A stretch of DNA of 64,000 nucleotides from Lepus europaeus (GCF_033115175.1 NC_084831.1:11566540-11630539); one strand, 5' to 3'. Numbered from the stretch's first letter, positions 20,001 to 31,189 are shown. Notes: a model not told the origin generated them from the letters alone. Numbers and translations: made by a program.

Positions 20001-20723
20001 CAGGTTTGCCTTATTTCCACTCTCCTAGCGCCAGTGACCTGTGACTTTGGGACTGACGCCTGCCAAATCCTGTCCCAACCACCCGAGTCCCTAACGCGGA
20101 GTGGCGGTACTTGCAGATAAGTGTCTCCTGCACACTGTCCTCACCTGTGCCCGGGCCGGCACAGGCTTCTCCCACGGATCCATTGCTTCTGCTCTGGCTC
20201 CACCACGCTCTCTCCATGCAGGGCGCCGTGCGATTGATGTGCCCGATGGAGAGCTGTGTAACCAGCCCTCGCCACTGGCCTGCCTCCACCTCTCCTCCCT
20301 CCCTGGCTCACCGAGCCCTGCCCCGGCCCGTCCTGGACGCCCCACTTTGTTGCTTGCCCAAGTCTCTTGAGCCCCCGTGCCGGCTCTGGGCTTCTGGGAG
20401 GGCCTCAGCTCCTTCCGCAGAGTGAGGGCCTTGTGCGCCCTCTGCAGGCCTCCCTTGGGTGCTCTTCCTCCTGACCTGGTGCCCCTCCAAGGACCTTTCC
20501 CGGGTCACGCCCACTGCCCTGCGGTCACCTCTGCTGGGTCCCCTGGTGTTGCTGCATATCCCTGCCACGTGGGGTGCGTGCGCACCTGCTCCCCTCTTCA
20601 GATCGCTGGGCAAGGACGGGGACCTCAGTTTGTTCCCTGTGCGCGACAGCGTCTGCCATCCAGTGACTGGCACAGGACGGCAAGGTTCATCATGTGCTTT
20701 GCATCTTCCCTCCCCTACTTTTC

Positions 20724-21042
20724 TTTTCTTTTTTAAATTTATTTGACAGATAGAGTTAGACGTGAGAGAGAGAGACACACAGAGAGAAAGGTCGGTTGGT
20801 TCACCCCTCAAATGGCCACCACGGTCGGAGCTACGCCGAAACAAAGCCAGGAGCCAGGTGCCTCCTCCTGGTCTCCCACGTGGGTGCAGGGGCCCAAGCA
20901 CTTGGGCCATCCTCCACTGCCCTCCCGGGCCACAGCAGAGAGCTGGACTGGAAGAGGGGCAACCAGGACCAGAACCCGGCGCCCATATGGGATGCTGGCA
21001 CTGTAGGCGGAGGATTAACCAAGTGAGCCACGGCGCCGGCCT
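20724..21042 (-). mobile_element. CSINE2, antisense
   Basis: Reversed tail (ttttttaaatttatttgacag), body 'ggttcacccctcaaatggcc', head gagccacggcgccggcc. Flanks 'cctacttttct' (before) and 'cccacttttct' (after) are a probable target duplication. Confidence 0.93.
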
Positions 21043-21429
21043 CCTCTCCCACTTTTCTACTGAGCCGCTTCTCTTGTTGTTCGTAAGGGCTCCTTGTTGG
21101 TCGAGGGCATTAACATTTTGCCCTTTCCTTTCTTAAGAGGCGCCCGCTGAAACGCATGGTGCGGCGTGCTGACCGTGACAGCGGGAGCTGTCCGCCTGGA
21201 TTAACTGGTCTGGCCTTGGAATAGGAACAGTGAAAACCATTACCAGGCACTTAGGGTTGGGCATCCGGATGCCGATTCCGAGGGCGCGGCCAGCTCGCCC
21301 CAGAATGCCCAGGAGCTCCTGACTCAGCGGGGGCACAGCAGGTGGCCCTCCCCAGGTCTCCTCGCCAGAGCAGAGCCGGCTGCAAATCGGCCATGATGGC
21401 ATCAGTCTCTGGCTCAGCAGCTCAGACTT
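21043..21429. other. Unique intergenic DNA, no gene seen
   Basis: A short non-repetitive interval between two antisense SINEs. Confidence 0.45.
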
Positions 21430-21752
21430 TTCTATTATTTTTTTAAAATCTTATCTATTTGAAAGCCACAGATCTGGGTGGTTGGAGTGGAGAGAGAGGT
21501 CTTCCATCCACAGATTTACTACCCAAATGGCCGAAATGGCCGGAGCTGGGCTGATCTGAAGCCAGGAGCCAGGAGCTTCTTCCGGGTCTCCCACGTGGGT
21601 GCAGTGGCCCAAGGACTTGGGCCATTTTCCACTGCTTTCCCAGGCCATAGCAGAGAGATAGATCGGAAGTGGAGGAGCTGGGACTCGAACCGGTGTCCAT
21701 ATGGGATGCCGGCGCTGCAGACAGTTTTACCTACTATGCCACAGTGGGTAAA
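21430..21752 (-). mobile_element. CSINE, antisense
   Basis: Reversed tail (attatttttttaaaatcttatctatttg), body to 'ctatgccacagtgggt'. Flanks 'ctcagacttttct' and 'ctcaggcttttta' suggest a target duplication. Confidence 0.9.
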
Positions 21753-23389
21753 AAAACTCAGGCTTTTTAAACTTTCCAGTTGGCAATGTTTGGGGTGGAG
21801 GCGACAGGTCCATAGATGTTTAGCGAGTTCTCTCTCTGTGCCAGGGCTGTGAGCGCCCTGATGGAACGAGACACAGTTCCACCCACAGGGAGCTGACAGT
21901 CCAGAGGGGGAGCGAGGCAGAAACACACACCCCTCTCGTGGCCTGGGGAAGTGACTGCGTGTGCACAAACGCGGTCGTCGGACCCGAGCGGAAGCGGCTG
22001 ACTTCCAGGGGAGAGGGCATCCCAGCGGGTGTTAGGGAATGCATAGGAGCTCGCCAGACAGGCAAGGGGGCAGAAGAGCCACACAGGCGACAACGGCACA
22101 CGAAAGGCCAGGAGGCCCCCGCGATGGATACGGGGCGGACCCGATCCTGTGCGGTGCTTGTCCTGACGCCTTCAAGACTGCAATTCTTTTTTCTTTTCCC
22201 AGCTTTGGCCTGAGCTGGCGTGGTCTTGGTGGGGAGACAGCTGCCGTGTGGTTGCAGCCGGGCTGGGCCTCCTTGGCCAGGGCTGGAAAGCAGCTCATGC
22301 CCTCTGTGTTGGCCCAGCAGGCGTGACCCTCGTGGAGGGGAAGAGGCCTTCCTGGAGCAGAGAAATCCCAGGCTGGGGCCCTCGGGGAATCGTAGACTGA
22401 TGGGCGGAGGGGCAGACCCAGGACGACCTTAGTCCAGGGAGGACCAGATGTTTCATCTTCCCGGGCACCTCTGCCCCGGGTGTTGGTGGCTGCTGCTATT
22501 CAAGTATCCCTGTGCTAGCAGGGAAGTGTGCTGTGATCGACTAGCAATGCCTGCCACAGGTGCGGCAGGGAGAGAAGGGGTCTGAACGCTGTCTCTGCTG
22601 TCCTGACCTAGTCCTTCTACAGGTGGGAGAGAGTGGAAGTGCCTTACCCCAATGCCATCTCCAGTCCCAGCGTGGCATCTGTCACAGAGCGTCAGGATCA
22701 GTCTGTGGAACCGAGTTGCCTAACACTAACTGCCCGGTTCTCTGAAGTTTACGTTTTCTCTGTTAAAACTGGACGATGTGCACACGCATCCAGACATCAT
22801 GTGGTACTCCATCAATTCGTAGAATGTTTCCATGTCAACACAATGACATAAAAACCTGGACAAACGGCCACGTGGTGCAAAGGAGCAGCCTCAGAGGCAG
22901 CTGGGGGTCAGAGCGGTGCCTCCTGCAGCTGGGCAGAGCCCGAGGCACCCGGATGAGGGGCGCTGAGGCCATTCCCCAAGAGACCCCTTCACGGATAAAG
23001 AAAACAGCAGCGCTTCAGCACCTGCAGTCCGAAAGCCCTGGGCAGACTCGAGTTCAACCCTGCTGCAGAATGGCTGCGACCTGGGCACCGGGCAATCGCT
23101 CAGCCCTTCCGGGTCCCTGGAGTTTCATCCCCTGGGAAGCCAGGATAGGGCAGCCCCCGGCTCCCAGACGCCATGAAACACGCAACGCCAGCCCTGTGGT
23201 TGGCCTGGAAAACAGTGTTCATTTTGCAAAGTGAACCCCCAAAAAAGAACTAAAGACACGGGGGCTGTATTGGCGGCGACTCCCCCAGCGCGGGCGGGGT
23301 TACTTCCAGCACACCCCACCACTCACTCCTCCCCTCTTCTTCAGTTCAACCTAGAGCTCTGGGCCAGACTCATTCATTCATTCATTCAT
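21753..23389. other. Unique intergenic DNA, no gene seen
   Basis: Non-repetitive apart from a probable sense MIR fragment near 23020-23140 ('gactcgagttcaaccctgc') and a (TTCA)n run at 23370-23391. No coding signal is recognised. Confidence 0.5.
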
Positions 23390-24380
23390 TCAACTGGGCA
23401 CCAGCGCGCGCGTCCAGTGCAGGTGGGGAGGGGCACTGAGGCTGGGCAGGCTGCGCAGGGATGTCCGGCTCTGCTGGCCCTCCTGGGGGCCTCAGTCTCC
23501 CCATCTGTAACATGGGGGCGCGGCCTGGACCACGGCTCCCGGGGAGGGGGCCCTTCCCGCCCCTGCGCCGGGGTGGGGTAGGGAGGTGGGGAGAGGCGCC
23601 CCGCATGGCCCGAGCGGGGCGCAGCAGGCGCGCCTGGCCGATCCCTGACCCGTGACAGCCCGGCCCGGCCCGGGAGTGAGCCGGCAGCTGGGGTTTAACG
23701 AGGTATTAGCGAGGATTACCGCGGGCGGCGAGCGCATTGCGGACTAATCCCGGAGCTCTCGCCGCGGCCGCGGCCCCGTGCGCCCGACCGACCCCGGGGG
23801 CGGGGCGGCGCGCGGCTCCAATCACAGACAGAGTCTCAAGCCCACAGCCCGGAGCGGAAGAGAGGCCGGAGCCCATTGGCCGGCGGCGGCGCGGGGGCCA
23901 CGCGCGAGCCCGAAGCTGCAGGTGCGCTCCGCGGGCCGGGGCGTCCAGGGCTGCCCCCCCACGAGAAGCCCGCGCTTGCCAAAGCGAGGCTCGCGGCCCC
24001 GTGGGGACGCCCGCTCGGTCCGCGGTCGCAGGCGCCTTGGGCTCTGGGTTCGGATCCCACCTGCGCGGTGTGCCTGCTCCGAGGCCGCCGCAAGGTCAGC
24101 TCTCCCAGCCCCGGTTCCCTCCACGGCTGCGGTGAACGACACAGCAACGCTGAGAAAGCAGGGCGGAGGCTGGGCCCGCAGCACAGCGCCTCCCGGGCGC
24201 CGGTCAGGGGCGCAGCCCGACCTGCGGGGCCGGAGCTGGGCGGTGAGGCCGCGGAGGGCTGCGGTGAGGACGAAGCCCCTTAGAAACCCAAAGCCGGAAT
24301 AGTGCCGGTGCGGGGCCGGGACTCCCGCGGCTCTCCCACGCGCCCCCTTTGTCGCGTCTGGCCGCGGCGCCGTGGAGCTG
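23390..24380. promoter_or_regulatory. Orphan intergenic CpG island with promoter motifs
   Basis: This is the densest CpG domain in the window outside PADI2, about 22 kb upstream of PADI2 and 39 kb upstream of PADI1. It contains GC boxes (for example ggggcggggcgg near 23798), CCAAT-type motifs in both orientations (ctccaatcac near 23816; cattggccgg near 23874), NotI-type gcggccgc sequence near 23765, and inverted GGATTA / TAATCC pairs at 23714-23719 and 23745-23750. Splice-donor-like CAG|GTGCGC (about 23919-23927) and AAG|GTCAGC (about 24090-24098) occur on the plus strand downstream of these motifs. No known protein N-terminus is recognised. It could be a non-coding RNA promoter, an enhancer-like CpG island or the first exon of an unannotated gene. 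Confidence 0.65.
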
Positions 24381-24507
24381 TGCTCGCTCGCTCTCCTGGT
24401 GGCTCCCTGTAGGGCCAGGCCCCTCCGCAGGGGAGCGACTGGTGTCCTCCCTTCTCCACTGTCACGTGCTGGGGCCTTGGTCACTGTGGCCATTAATTCA
24501 CATCCAG

Positions 24508-24760
24508 GGAGTTAAAGCCGCGGCCTGCAGCGCTGGCTTCCCGTGTGGGCGCCAGTTCGAGTCCTGGCTGCTCCACTTCCAATCTGGCTCCCTGCTCATG
24601 TGCCTGGGAAAGCAGTGGAGGAGGACCCAGGTGTTTGGGTCCCTGTTAGGCACGTGGCAGACCCGGAAGAAGCTCCTGGCTTTAGCCATTTGGGGAGTGA
24701 ACCAGCGGATGGAAGCTCAATCTCTCTCACTCTCACTCTCTCACTCTGGAGGAGCCCTGG
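24508..24760 (+). mobile_element. CSINE, sense, partial
   Basis: It begins at 'gggagttaaagccgcggcctg', retains the B-box 'cagttcgagtcctgg' and 'gtgaaccagcgg', and ends in a (CTCT/CACT)n tail without the usual A/T-rich end. Confidence 0.88.
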
Positions 24761-26414
24761 TGCTGCTTTTGGGGGGCGGGGATTACAGGGAATTCTGTGA
24801 CAAGCTCTGCCCTGTGCTGCCGTTTCTAATCCTGCCTAAATACCCGACACGATTGTGCATCCTGAGCCAGCGAGCAGCCCCGGGAGGGAGGCGGGCGCTC
24901 CTTTACCCCGACGCCCGAAGAGGAAATGGGCGCTCGGAGAGATGAGGTCACTCACTCAGGTTCCCACCCCAGGTAGGTGGCCGGCCTGGGCCTCGTGTGT
25001 CCCCACAGACAAGGGACGGTGCAAGGCTTCGGGAGGAGCGAGATGGCCCGGATCTGGTTGGAGGCGCTCCCTGGAGACAGCGTTCACTGTGGGGAGTGGG
25101 GGAGGGTGGGGGAAGGGGGCGTCCACAGAGCTGCCCTGGGCATGTCCCCACCCCGCCCCCAGCACTCAGCTGTTCCCTGCAGCTGCCTCTGTGGGCTCCA
25201 GTCCCTGCCAAGAGCCGAGACTCTCCCCTAATCCTCCCTGCTGTGCCCTGGCCAGGAGAGGCAGGACTGGGGCGGGGTGGGGCAGGGCCAAGGGCCTCGG
25301 GCTGCTCCCGGAGGTGGGCAGGGGGCCTTCCTGGGGGTCGATGCTCTGCCTGTGCGGAGAAGAGCGAGACCCCTCTGAGACAGGGCTGAGCTCGCCACCT
25401 CTGGTTGTCCCAAGATTTGCCACCTGTTTCCCGAATAGGCTGGGCGTCTGGGTCCCGTGGCTGCTGTGACCAATGAGCATACATTTGGCGGCTAAACAAT
25501 GCACGTGTATCATTGGAGAGTCAGGGAGATTGGAGCTGCAACGTGGGTCTCCCCGGGCCGAGGGGACAGTGTGGACCCCCTCGGCCACTCGCCCCCTTTC
25601 TCCAGCGTCTCTGACCCTTGTCTGTGGTGGAGCCTCCCTGGGGCCACAGCCAGGAAAAGCTCGCAGCTCTTCCCGCGGGATCAGATCGGTTCCATTGGCC
25701 CAATCCAGGATGAGCTGCTCATCTACAGCTCCACCTTCATCGTACTTGCAAAGCTCCAGGGCCGTGTGCACCAGCTCCAGGATTAGCCCACGGGCGCCTG
25801 GAGTAGCCACAGGGAGGTGAAGCAGTCTGCAGTCACACAGGCCCAAAGCGGCAGAGCCGGGACTCGAACCCAGGCCCCAGCGACCCCTCCCTCTGCGTTC
25901 CTCAGCCTGATTCTGACTTCTGTTGGCCACGTCACGGTTCAGCCACAGGTTGCCGGAAGCTTAGAGACCAGGATGTGCCAGGTGCTTGACAGAGGTGCCA
26001 GAACGAGGGTGCACAAGTCGGCCACCAGGGCGTCGCTGCCACCCGGGGCTGGCAAGGGACAGGAGCTTGTGTGGCTCCTTTCAGATGGAAGAGGGAGACT
26101 CACTGGCCTCGGCCCTCTGGCCAGCGTCCTGCCAGGCAGGTGCTTTAACTCCGCCTCCACCCGTACCCAGCAGCCTCTGGGGCTTCCTGTGGGAGTTTAG
26201 CCTTGAGGTTGTTAGTTAGCAAGAACTGGGGACAGAGGGCAGGCTGGGCTTCCTGCTCCCCGGCAGTCTGCTCTAATAACAGGCGGTGCCTCGCGGGCCC
26301 TGTGCTTGTCACGGGGCTGGTGTTGGAACCGCTGCCGGGTGCAGAGGACCCGACTCAGCTAACAAAGGGAACTTAGTGGTTCACGGCCCGGAGAAGCCAG
26401 GGCTGGGCTGAGAG
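24761..26414. other. Unique intergenic DNA, no gene supported
   Basis: Non-repetitive apart from an antisense MIR at about 25800-25900. A minus-strand open frame across 25166-25930 contains a coding-looking stretch near 25655-25795, discussed as a finding. I do not call it a gene. Confidence 0.5.
25800..25900 (-). mobile_element. MIR fragment, antisense
   Basis: 'cagtcacacaggcccaaagc' followed by 'ggcagagccgggactcgaac' is the conserved antisense MIR core. Confidence 0.75.
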
Positions 26415-27345
26415 CTTGACCCAGCAGCTCGCCCACGCCCAGTCTCAGAACCCCGACCCAGCAGCTCGCCCTCGCCCAGTCTCAGAACCCCGACCCAGCA
26501 GCTCATCCACGCCCAGTCTCAGAACCCCGACCCAGCAGCTCGCCCACGCCCAGTCTCAGAACCCCGACCCAACAGCTCGCCCACGCCCAGTCTCAGAACC
26601 CCGACCCAGCAGCTCATCCACGCCCAGTCTCAGAACCCCGACCCAGCAGCTCGCCCTCGCCCAGTCTCAGAACCCCGACCCAGCAGCTCGCCCACGCCCA
26701 GTCTCAGAACCCCGACCCAGCAGCTCGCCCTCGCCCAGTCTCAGAACCCCGACCCAGCAGCTCGCCCTCGCCCAGTCTCAGAACCCCGACCCAGCAGCTC
26801 ATCCACGCCCAGTCTCAGAACCCCGACCCAGCAGCTCGCCCTCGCCCAGTCTCAGAACCCCGACCCAGCAGCTCGCCCACGCCCAGTCTCAGAACCCCGA
26901 CCCAGCAGCTCATCCACGCCCAGTCTCAGAACCCCGACCCAACAGCTCGCCCTCGCCCAGTCTCAGAACCCCGACCCAGCAGCTCGCCCTCGCCCAGTCT
27001 CAGAACCCCGACCCAGCAGCTCATCCACGCCCAGTCTCAGAACCCCGACCCAGCAGCTCGCCCTCGCCCAGTCTCAGAACCCCGACCCAGCAGCTCGCCC
27101 TCGCCCAGTCTCAGAACCCCGACCCAACAGCTCACCCTCGCCCAGTCTCAGAACCCCGACCCAACAGCTCATCCACGCCCAGTCTCAGAACCCCGACCCA
27201 GCAGCTCGCCCACGCCCAGTCTCAGAACCCCGACCCAGCAGCTCGCCCACGCCCAGTCTCAGAACCCCGACCCAGCAGCTCGCCCACGCCCAGTCTCAGA
27301 ACCCCGACCCAGCAGCTCGCCCTCGCCCAGTCTCTCAATCTCCAC
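26415..27345. repeat. 37-bp minisatellite, 25 units
   Basis: The unit is cagcagctcg, cccacgccca, gtctcagaac and cccgacc. Starts at 26422, 26459 and so on to 27310 stay in exact 37-bp register with no indel. Units differ at a few fixed columns (cagcag/caacag, cgccc/catcc/caccc, cac/ctc), giving an ordered set of unit types. The plus strand stays open for 326 codons only because of the repeat composition. Confidence 0.98.
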
Positions 27346-27766
27346 GTCTGCTGGGTTCTCGGTCACACTTTCTTGTGTTCCAGAGACGGTTGTTAACTCC
27401 ACCGGGACTCGGCGACTGTAGGCTCCAATGCTCTAGAAAACAGAGTTTGCTTCTCTGGGGGCTCCGGAGAGTCCCACAGGGAGTCTTTGGGGCCCCGATG
27501 GCCTTGCCCCGGGTCGCCTAACCAACAGCTGTGGCACAAGGAAGGGCCGTGCCGATGGGCGTGAGCTGGGGGGCGCCGACCTGTATGCTCGGGCTGCGGC
27601 CGGCCAGCTCCTCTCCAAGCCTCATGTGGGGCTTCTGAGGAAGGGCGGATGGTGCTGGGCAGTGGACGGCGCTGCGCTTCTGGTCACCGTTATGTCCCCT
27701 TTGCGGGGACAGGACACATAGCTTTGCTCTTTCTGAGCAGTTTGTGCCCACAGGCAGCGAGATGGG
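27346..27766. other. Unique intergenic DNA, no gene seen
   Basis: A GC-rich interval between the minisatellite and a (GT)n run. Confidence 0.45.
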
Positions 27767-27831
27767 TGTGCGTGTGTGTGTGCATGTATGTGACATGCGT
27801 GTGTGCGTGTGCGTGTGTGTGTGCATGGGTG
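27767..27831. repeat. Compound (GT)n microsatellite
   Basis: An imperfect run of gtgtgt with gcat interruptions, immediately preceding a SINE. Confidence 0.93.
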
Positions 27832-27849
27832 TGTTTCAAATATTACAAA

Positions 27850-28071
27850 ATTAGGGAGGGCCTGGTGATGCTGGAATCCCAAATGAGCGACGGTTCGAGT
27901 CCCAGCTGCTCCACTTATGATCCAGCTCCCTGCTAAGGGCCTGGGAAAGCAGTGGAAGATGGTCCAAGTGCTTGAGTCCCTGCACCCACATGGGAGACCC
28001 CGATGGAGTTCCACACTCCTGGCTTCAGCTTGGTCCAGCCCCGGCCACTTGGGGAGTGAACCACAGATGGA

Positions 28072-28105
<34 letters not shown>

Positions 28106-28160
28106 TGTCTCTTCCTCTCTGTCACTCTGCCTTTCAAATAAATAAATCTTTAAAAAAAAA
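27850..28160 (+). mobile_element. CSINE, sense, 5'-truncated
   Basis: It starts around 'gggagggcctggtgatgctgg' and retains 'cggttcgagtcccagctgctcc', an expanded (CT)n run and the tail aaataaataaatcttt. Confidence 0.93.
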
Positions 28161-28555
28161 AGAATTCTGGGAGAAGAGGACATGAGGGCTGCTGGGATGG
28201 AGCAGGGGGAGCCAGCACCTGGACAGTGACGTCACAGACTTTGTTGTCCCGGCCTCTCTGGACCGCTAGTTTCTTATCCGTGAACACCAGCTGCAGCACC
28301 GCGAAGTCCACCGGCAGGGGGCGTCCGTACGCAGACAGGAGTAGCCACTGCCTCACTGAGCAGCCTACCACTCGCCAGGGCCCGTACTCCGTGTGGGACC
28401 CAGGACAAGGCAGACTCGCCCCCCTCCTGTGGGGGCAGAGGTTGCCAAGCGCAGGAAGTGATGGTTGGGGCTGGTGTTGGGGCGGAGGGCAGTGTGATGC
28501 CCCCACCTCTGCGCCAGCAGCCCAGGTGGAGCCCCACTGCAGGTCCTGGCTGCTC
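28161..28555. other. Unique interval with a perfect CRE; coding-like on the minus strand
   Basis: A non-repetitive segment between two SINEs. It holds the palindromic CRE TGACGTCA (28227-28234). On the minus strand a frame of about 65 codons is open across 28215-28425, flanked by an acceptor-like ctgcccccacag and a donor-like CAG|GTGCTG. I cannot match the peptide to a family. The plus strand is open too, which weakens the case. Confidence 0.35.
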
Positions 28556-28886
28556 CCCCCCCCCCTTTTTTTGATAGGCAGAGTGGATAGTGAGAGAGAC
28601 AGAGAGAAAGGTCTTCCTTTTTGCCGTTGGTTCACCCTCCAATGGCCGCTGTGGCCGGCGCATCGTGCTGATCCAAAGCCAGGAGCCAGGTGCTTCTCCT
28701 GGTCTCCCATGCGGGTGCAGGGCCCAAGGACTTGGGCCATCCTCCACTGCCTTCCCCGGGCCACAGCAGAGAGCTGGCCTGGAAGAGGGGCAACCGGGAT
28801 AGACTCTGGCGCCCCAACCGGGACTAGAACCCAGTGTGCCGGCGCCGCAAGGCGGAGGATTAGCCTGTTAAGCCATGGCGCCGGCC
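28556..28886 (-). mobile_element. CSINE2, antisense
   Basis: Reversed tail (tttttttgataggcagagtgg), body 'ggttcaccctccaatggcc', head gccatggcgccggcc. Flanking gctcccc...cttt sequence on both sides suggests the target duplication. Confidence 0.94.
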
Positions 28887-28902
28887 GCTCCCCTTTCGAT
28901 TA

Positions 28903-29096
28903 GCTGCTCTCTGCTATGGCCTGGGAAAGCAGTGGAGGATGGCCGAGGGCTTGGGCCCTGCACCTGCGTGTGAGACCCGGATGGAGGTCTGGCCTCCTGG
29001 CTTCAGCCTGGCCCAACCCTGGTTGTTGTGGCCATTTTGCGGGAATAAGCCAGTGGATGGAGGACCTCTCTGTCTTTCCTTCTCTGTCAGGGACCT
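28903..29096 (+). mobile_element. CSINE fragment, sense, 5'-truncated
   Basis: It begins at 'agctgctctctgctatggcc' and ends near 'ttccttctctgtcaggg'. It lacks the head, which may have been lost when the adjoining CSINE2 inserted. Confidence 0.85.
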
Positions 29097-29104
29097 GTGT
29101 GTGA

Positions 29105-29428
29105 GTAGTGGGCTAAGCCACTGTCTGTGACACCGGCAACGCATATGGGTGCTGGTTCGAGTCTTGGCTGTTCTGCTTCTGATCCAGCTCCCTGCTAATG
29201 CGCCTGGGAAAGCAGCAGAAGATGGCCCAAGTGCTTGGGCCCCTAACTCTGGAGACCCCTAACTCACATGGGAGACCTGGATGGAGTTCCTGGCTCCTGG
29301 CTTTGGCCTGGCCCAGGCGTGGCCATTCAGGCCATCTGGGGAGGGACCTGAGGAGGGAAGCCCTCTCTGTCTCTTCCGCCCTCTCTAACCCTGCCCTCTA
29401 AATAAATAAATAAACATGTCTTTAAAAT
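29105..29428 (+). mobile_element. CSINE, sense, nearly full length
   Basis: It begins at 'gagtagtgggctaagcc', contains 'gctggttcgagtcttggctg' and a duplicated stretch (acccctaactc...acccctaactcacatggg), and ends with aataaataaataaacatg. Confidence 0.92.
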
Positions 29429-30852
29429 TAACTCAATCTCTAAAAATAAGTGATCATTATTATGACTATTATTATTAAATGATGCTAATGCCAGAGGGGC
29501 CGCCCAGCCAGTCACGAGTGGGTCGTCCGGGGTGGAGCCGCGGCTTGCATCCAGAACCTGTCCGGTCTCTGCTTTGTGCCACCACCCTGCCCCGCCCCAC
29601 CCTGCACGGTGGCTGCTGCCGGCTTACTGGGCCCGGCTTCCCTCAGGTGCACCTGGCATTGGCCTTGGATGCTGCTCTCCCAGCCTTTCCCAAGTCACCG
29701 CCGGTGATTGTGGGTGGAGACGCAGTCCCGGCTTCCTGCGCCCACTTTCCCTGCCAGGTGGCGAAGGCGGCAGAACGCGCACCAGCTGAGGATTTTTGAG
29801 TTCTGGGAGTAGGGGTGGTCGGCGCTGAGCCAGGTGTGCATACGCCCGCAGGTGCGTGCTGTAGGTGAGGGTGGGGCTGCGGGCAGTGGGAGGGGTCGGG
29901 GCACTCCCCAGGGGGACGTGGTCTGGACTCGGCCGGCTCACCAAGGCCGAAGCGTCTCACCTCTCCCGGCTGCAGCCTCGCCTCTCCAGGCCGCCGTGTC
30001 TGCTGTAAACCATGGAACTCTGTGCCTTGCTTCTCATCTTCCTCGTGAGAAGACCGCAGGGGGTGACCTGGGAGGGGCAGGGCACCCACGGAGGCACAAG
30101 GCCACGCTCCTCTTGCAGTCCCAGCTCCCCGGCTTGCCGTCTGCGACAGCCTTGGCTTCATTTCTCTAGGCCTCGGTTTTCTCATCTTCAAAATGGGGAG
30201 AATACCAGGAGTTACCAAAGCTGATGCAGCCCAGGTCCCACCAGCGGTCAGACACCAGTATTTTATGCATCGCAGACCTTTTAAAAAGACCACGCATTCT
30301 CCCATCTCAGATGGAGCAGCGTGGCACAGGGGGTTCCTGACCGGGGGACACCGGGCCAAGGCTGCAGAGACCCCAGAGCCGGGAACCAGGCTGGGCTGGG
30401 GCCCCCGCCGAGGGCGGGCGCAAACCATGTACCATGGCGTGGCCTCTGATTCTGCGGCCGGGGACGCGGTGACGCTGCTAAGTCTGAACTGAGCTTCCGT
30501 GCTGTCGGGAAGGAGGAAGGGGAGAGAGACAGGCGGACAGAGCCCACCGCGATTTGCTCAGAGGCAAACGAATCCGAGTTCACTGACACGGGTCTGGCCG
30601 GGGCTGAGGCTGCTCCTTGTCCTGGTAACTCGAAGCCACATTTGGTGGCGGGAAAGCTGTGTTTCCTGCACCCCTGGGTGCCACGCCCTCAGCCACTGCC
30701 CAGGCAGGTGCAGGTGCCCCGTGGGGAGGTGAACATGCGGCTAGGAGGGGGCCTCGAAAGTCCGGGAGAAAAATCACAGAAAAAGACAAGTTTACTTTGG
30801 AGCAGAATCTTCGTTAGGCTCATGGGAAACGTGTTTTATAAAAAAGCCATGC
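29429..30852. other. Unique intergenic DNA, no gene seen
   Basis: Non-repetitive apart from a sense MIR at about 30140-30250. No coding signal is recognised. Confidence 0.5.
30140..30250 (+). mobile_element. MIR fragment, sense
   Basis: 'taggcctcggttttctcatc' followed by 'ttcaaaatggggagaatacc' is the sense MIR core. Confidence 0.75.
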
Positions 30853-31158
30853 TGGGGGCCGGCGCTGTGGCAAAGTGGGTAAAGCTGCTGCCTGGAGTGC
30901 CGGCATCCTTTGTGGGTTCCAGTTCGAGTCCTGGCTGCTCCACTTCTGATCCAGCTCTGCTATGGCCTGGGAAAACAGTGGAAGATGGACCAAGTCCTTG
31001 GGCCCCTGCACCCGTGTGGGAGACCTGGGAGAAGCTCCTGGCTCCTGGCTTTGGACTGGCCATTTGGGGAGTGAACCAGCAGATGGAAGACCTCTCTCTC
31101 CCTTTCTCTCTCTCTAACTCTGCCATTCAAATAAAATAAATAAATATTTTTTAAAAAT
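30853..31158 (+). mobile_element. CSINE, sense, full length
   Basis: Head ctgggggccggcgctgtggc, B-box 'ccagttcgagtcctggctg', tail aaataaaataaataaatatttt. Confidence 0.94.
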
Positions 31159-31189
31159 CAGCAAACACTTAGCACTGACTCCTTGGGGC

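Larger units (their letters stand above)
18022..20721. other. Unique intergenic DNA with minor repeats, no gene seen
   Basis: A 2.7-kb interval without a CSINE. It holds an (AC)12 microsatellite (18769-18792), a MIR fragment and a possible MaLR fragment, listed separately. No exon with convincing splice sites is seen. Confidence 0.55.

Noticed and set aside
23822..24493. Open frames on both strands of the orphan CpG island
   Set aside because: High GC removes stop codons on both strands at once. Arg/Ala/Gly/Pro-rich peptides without a recognisable family.
26415..27345. CRISPR-like array
   Set aside because: The 37-bp repeats are contiguous with no unique spacers, and the genome is mammalian. 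The same applies to the 23-bp array.
26416..27396. 326-codon frame of repeated Gln/Pro/Ser-rich 37-residue units
   Set aside because: It is the 37-bp minisatellite read through. There is no plausible promoter, splice signal or domain.
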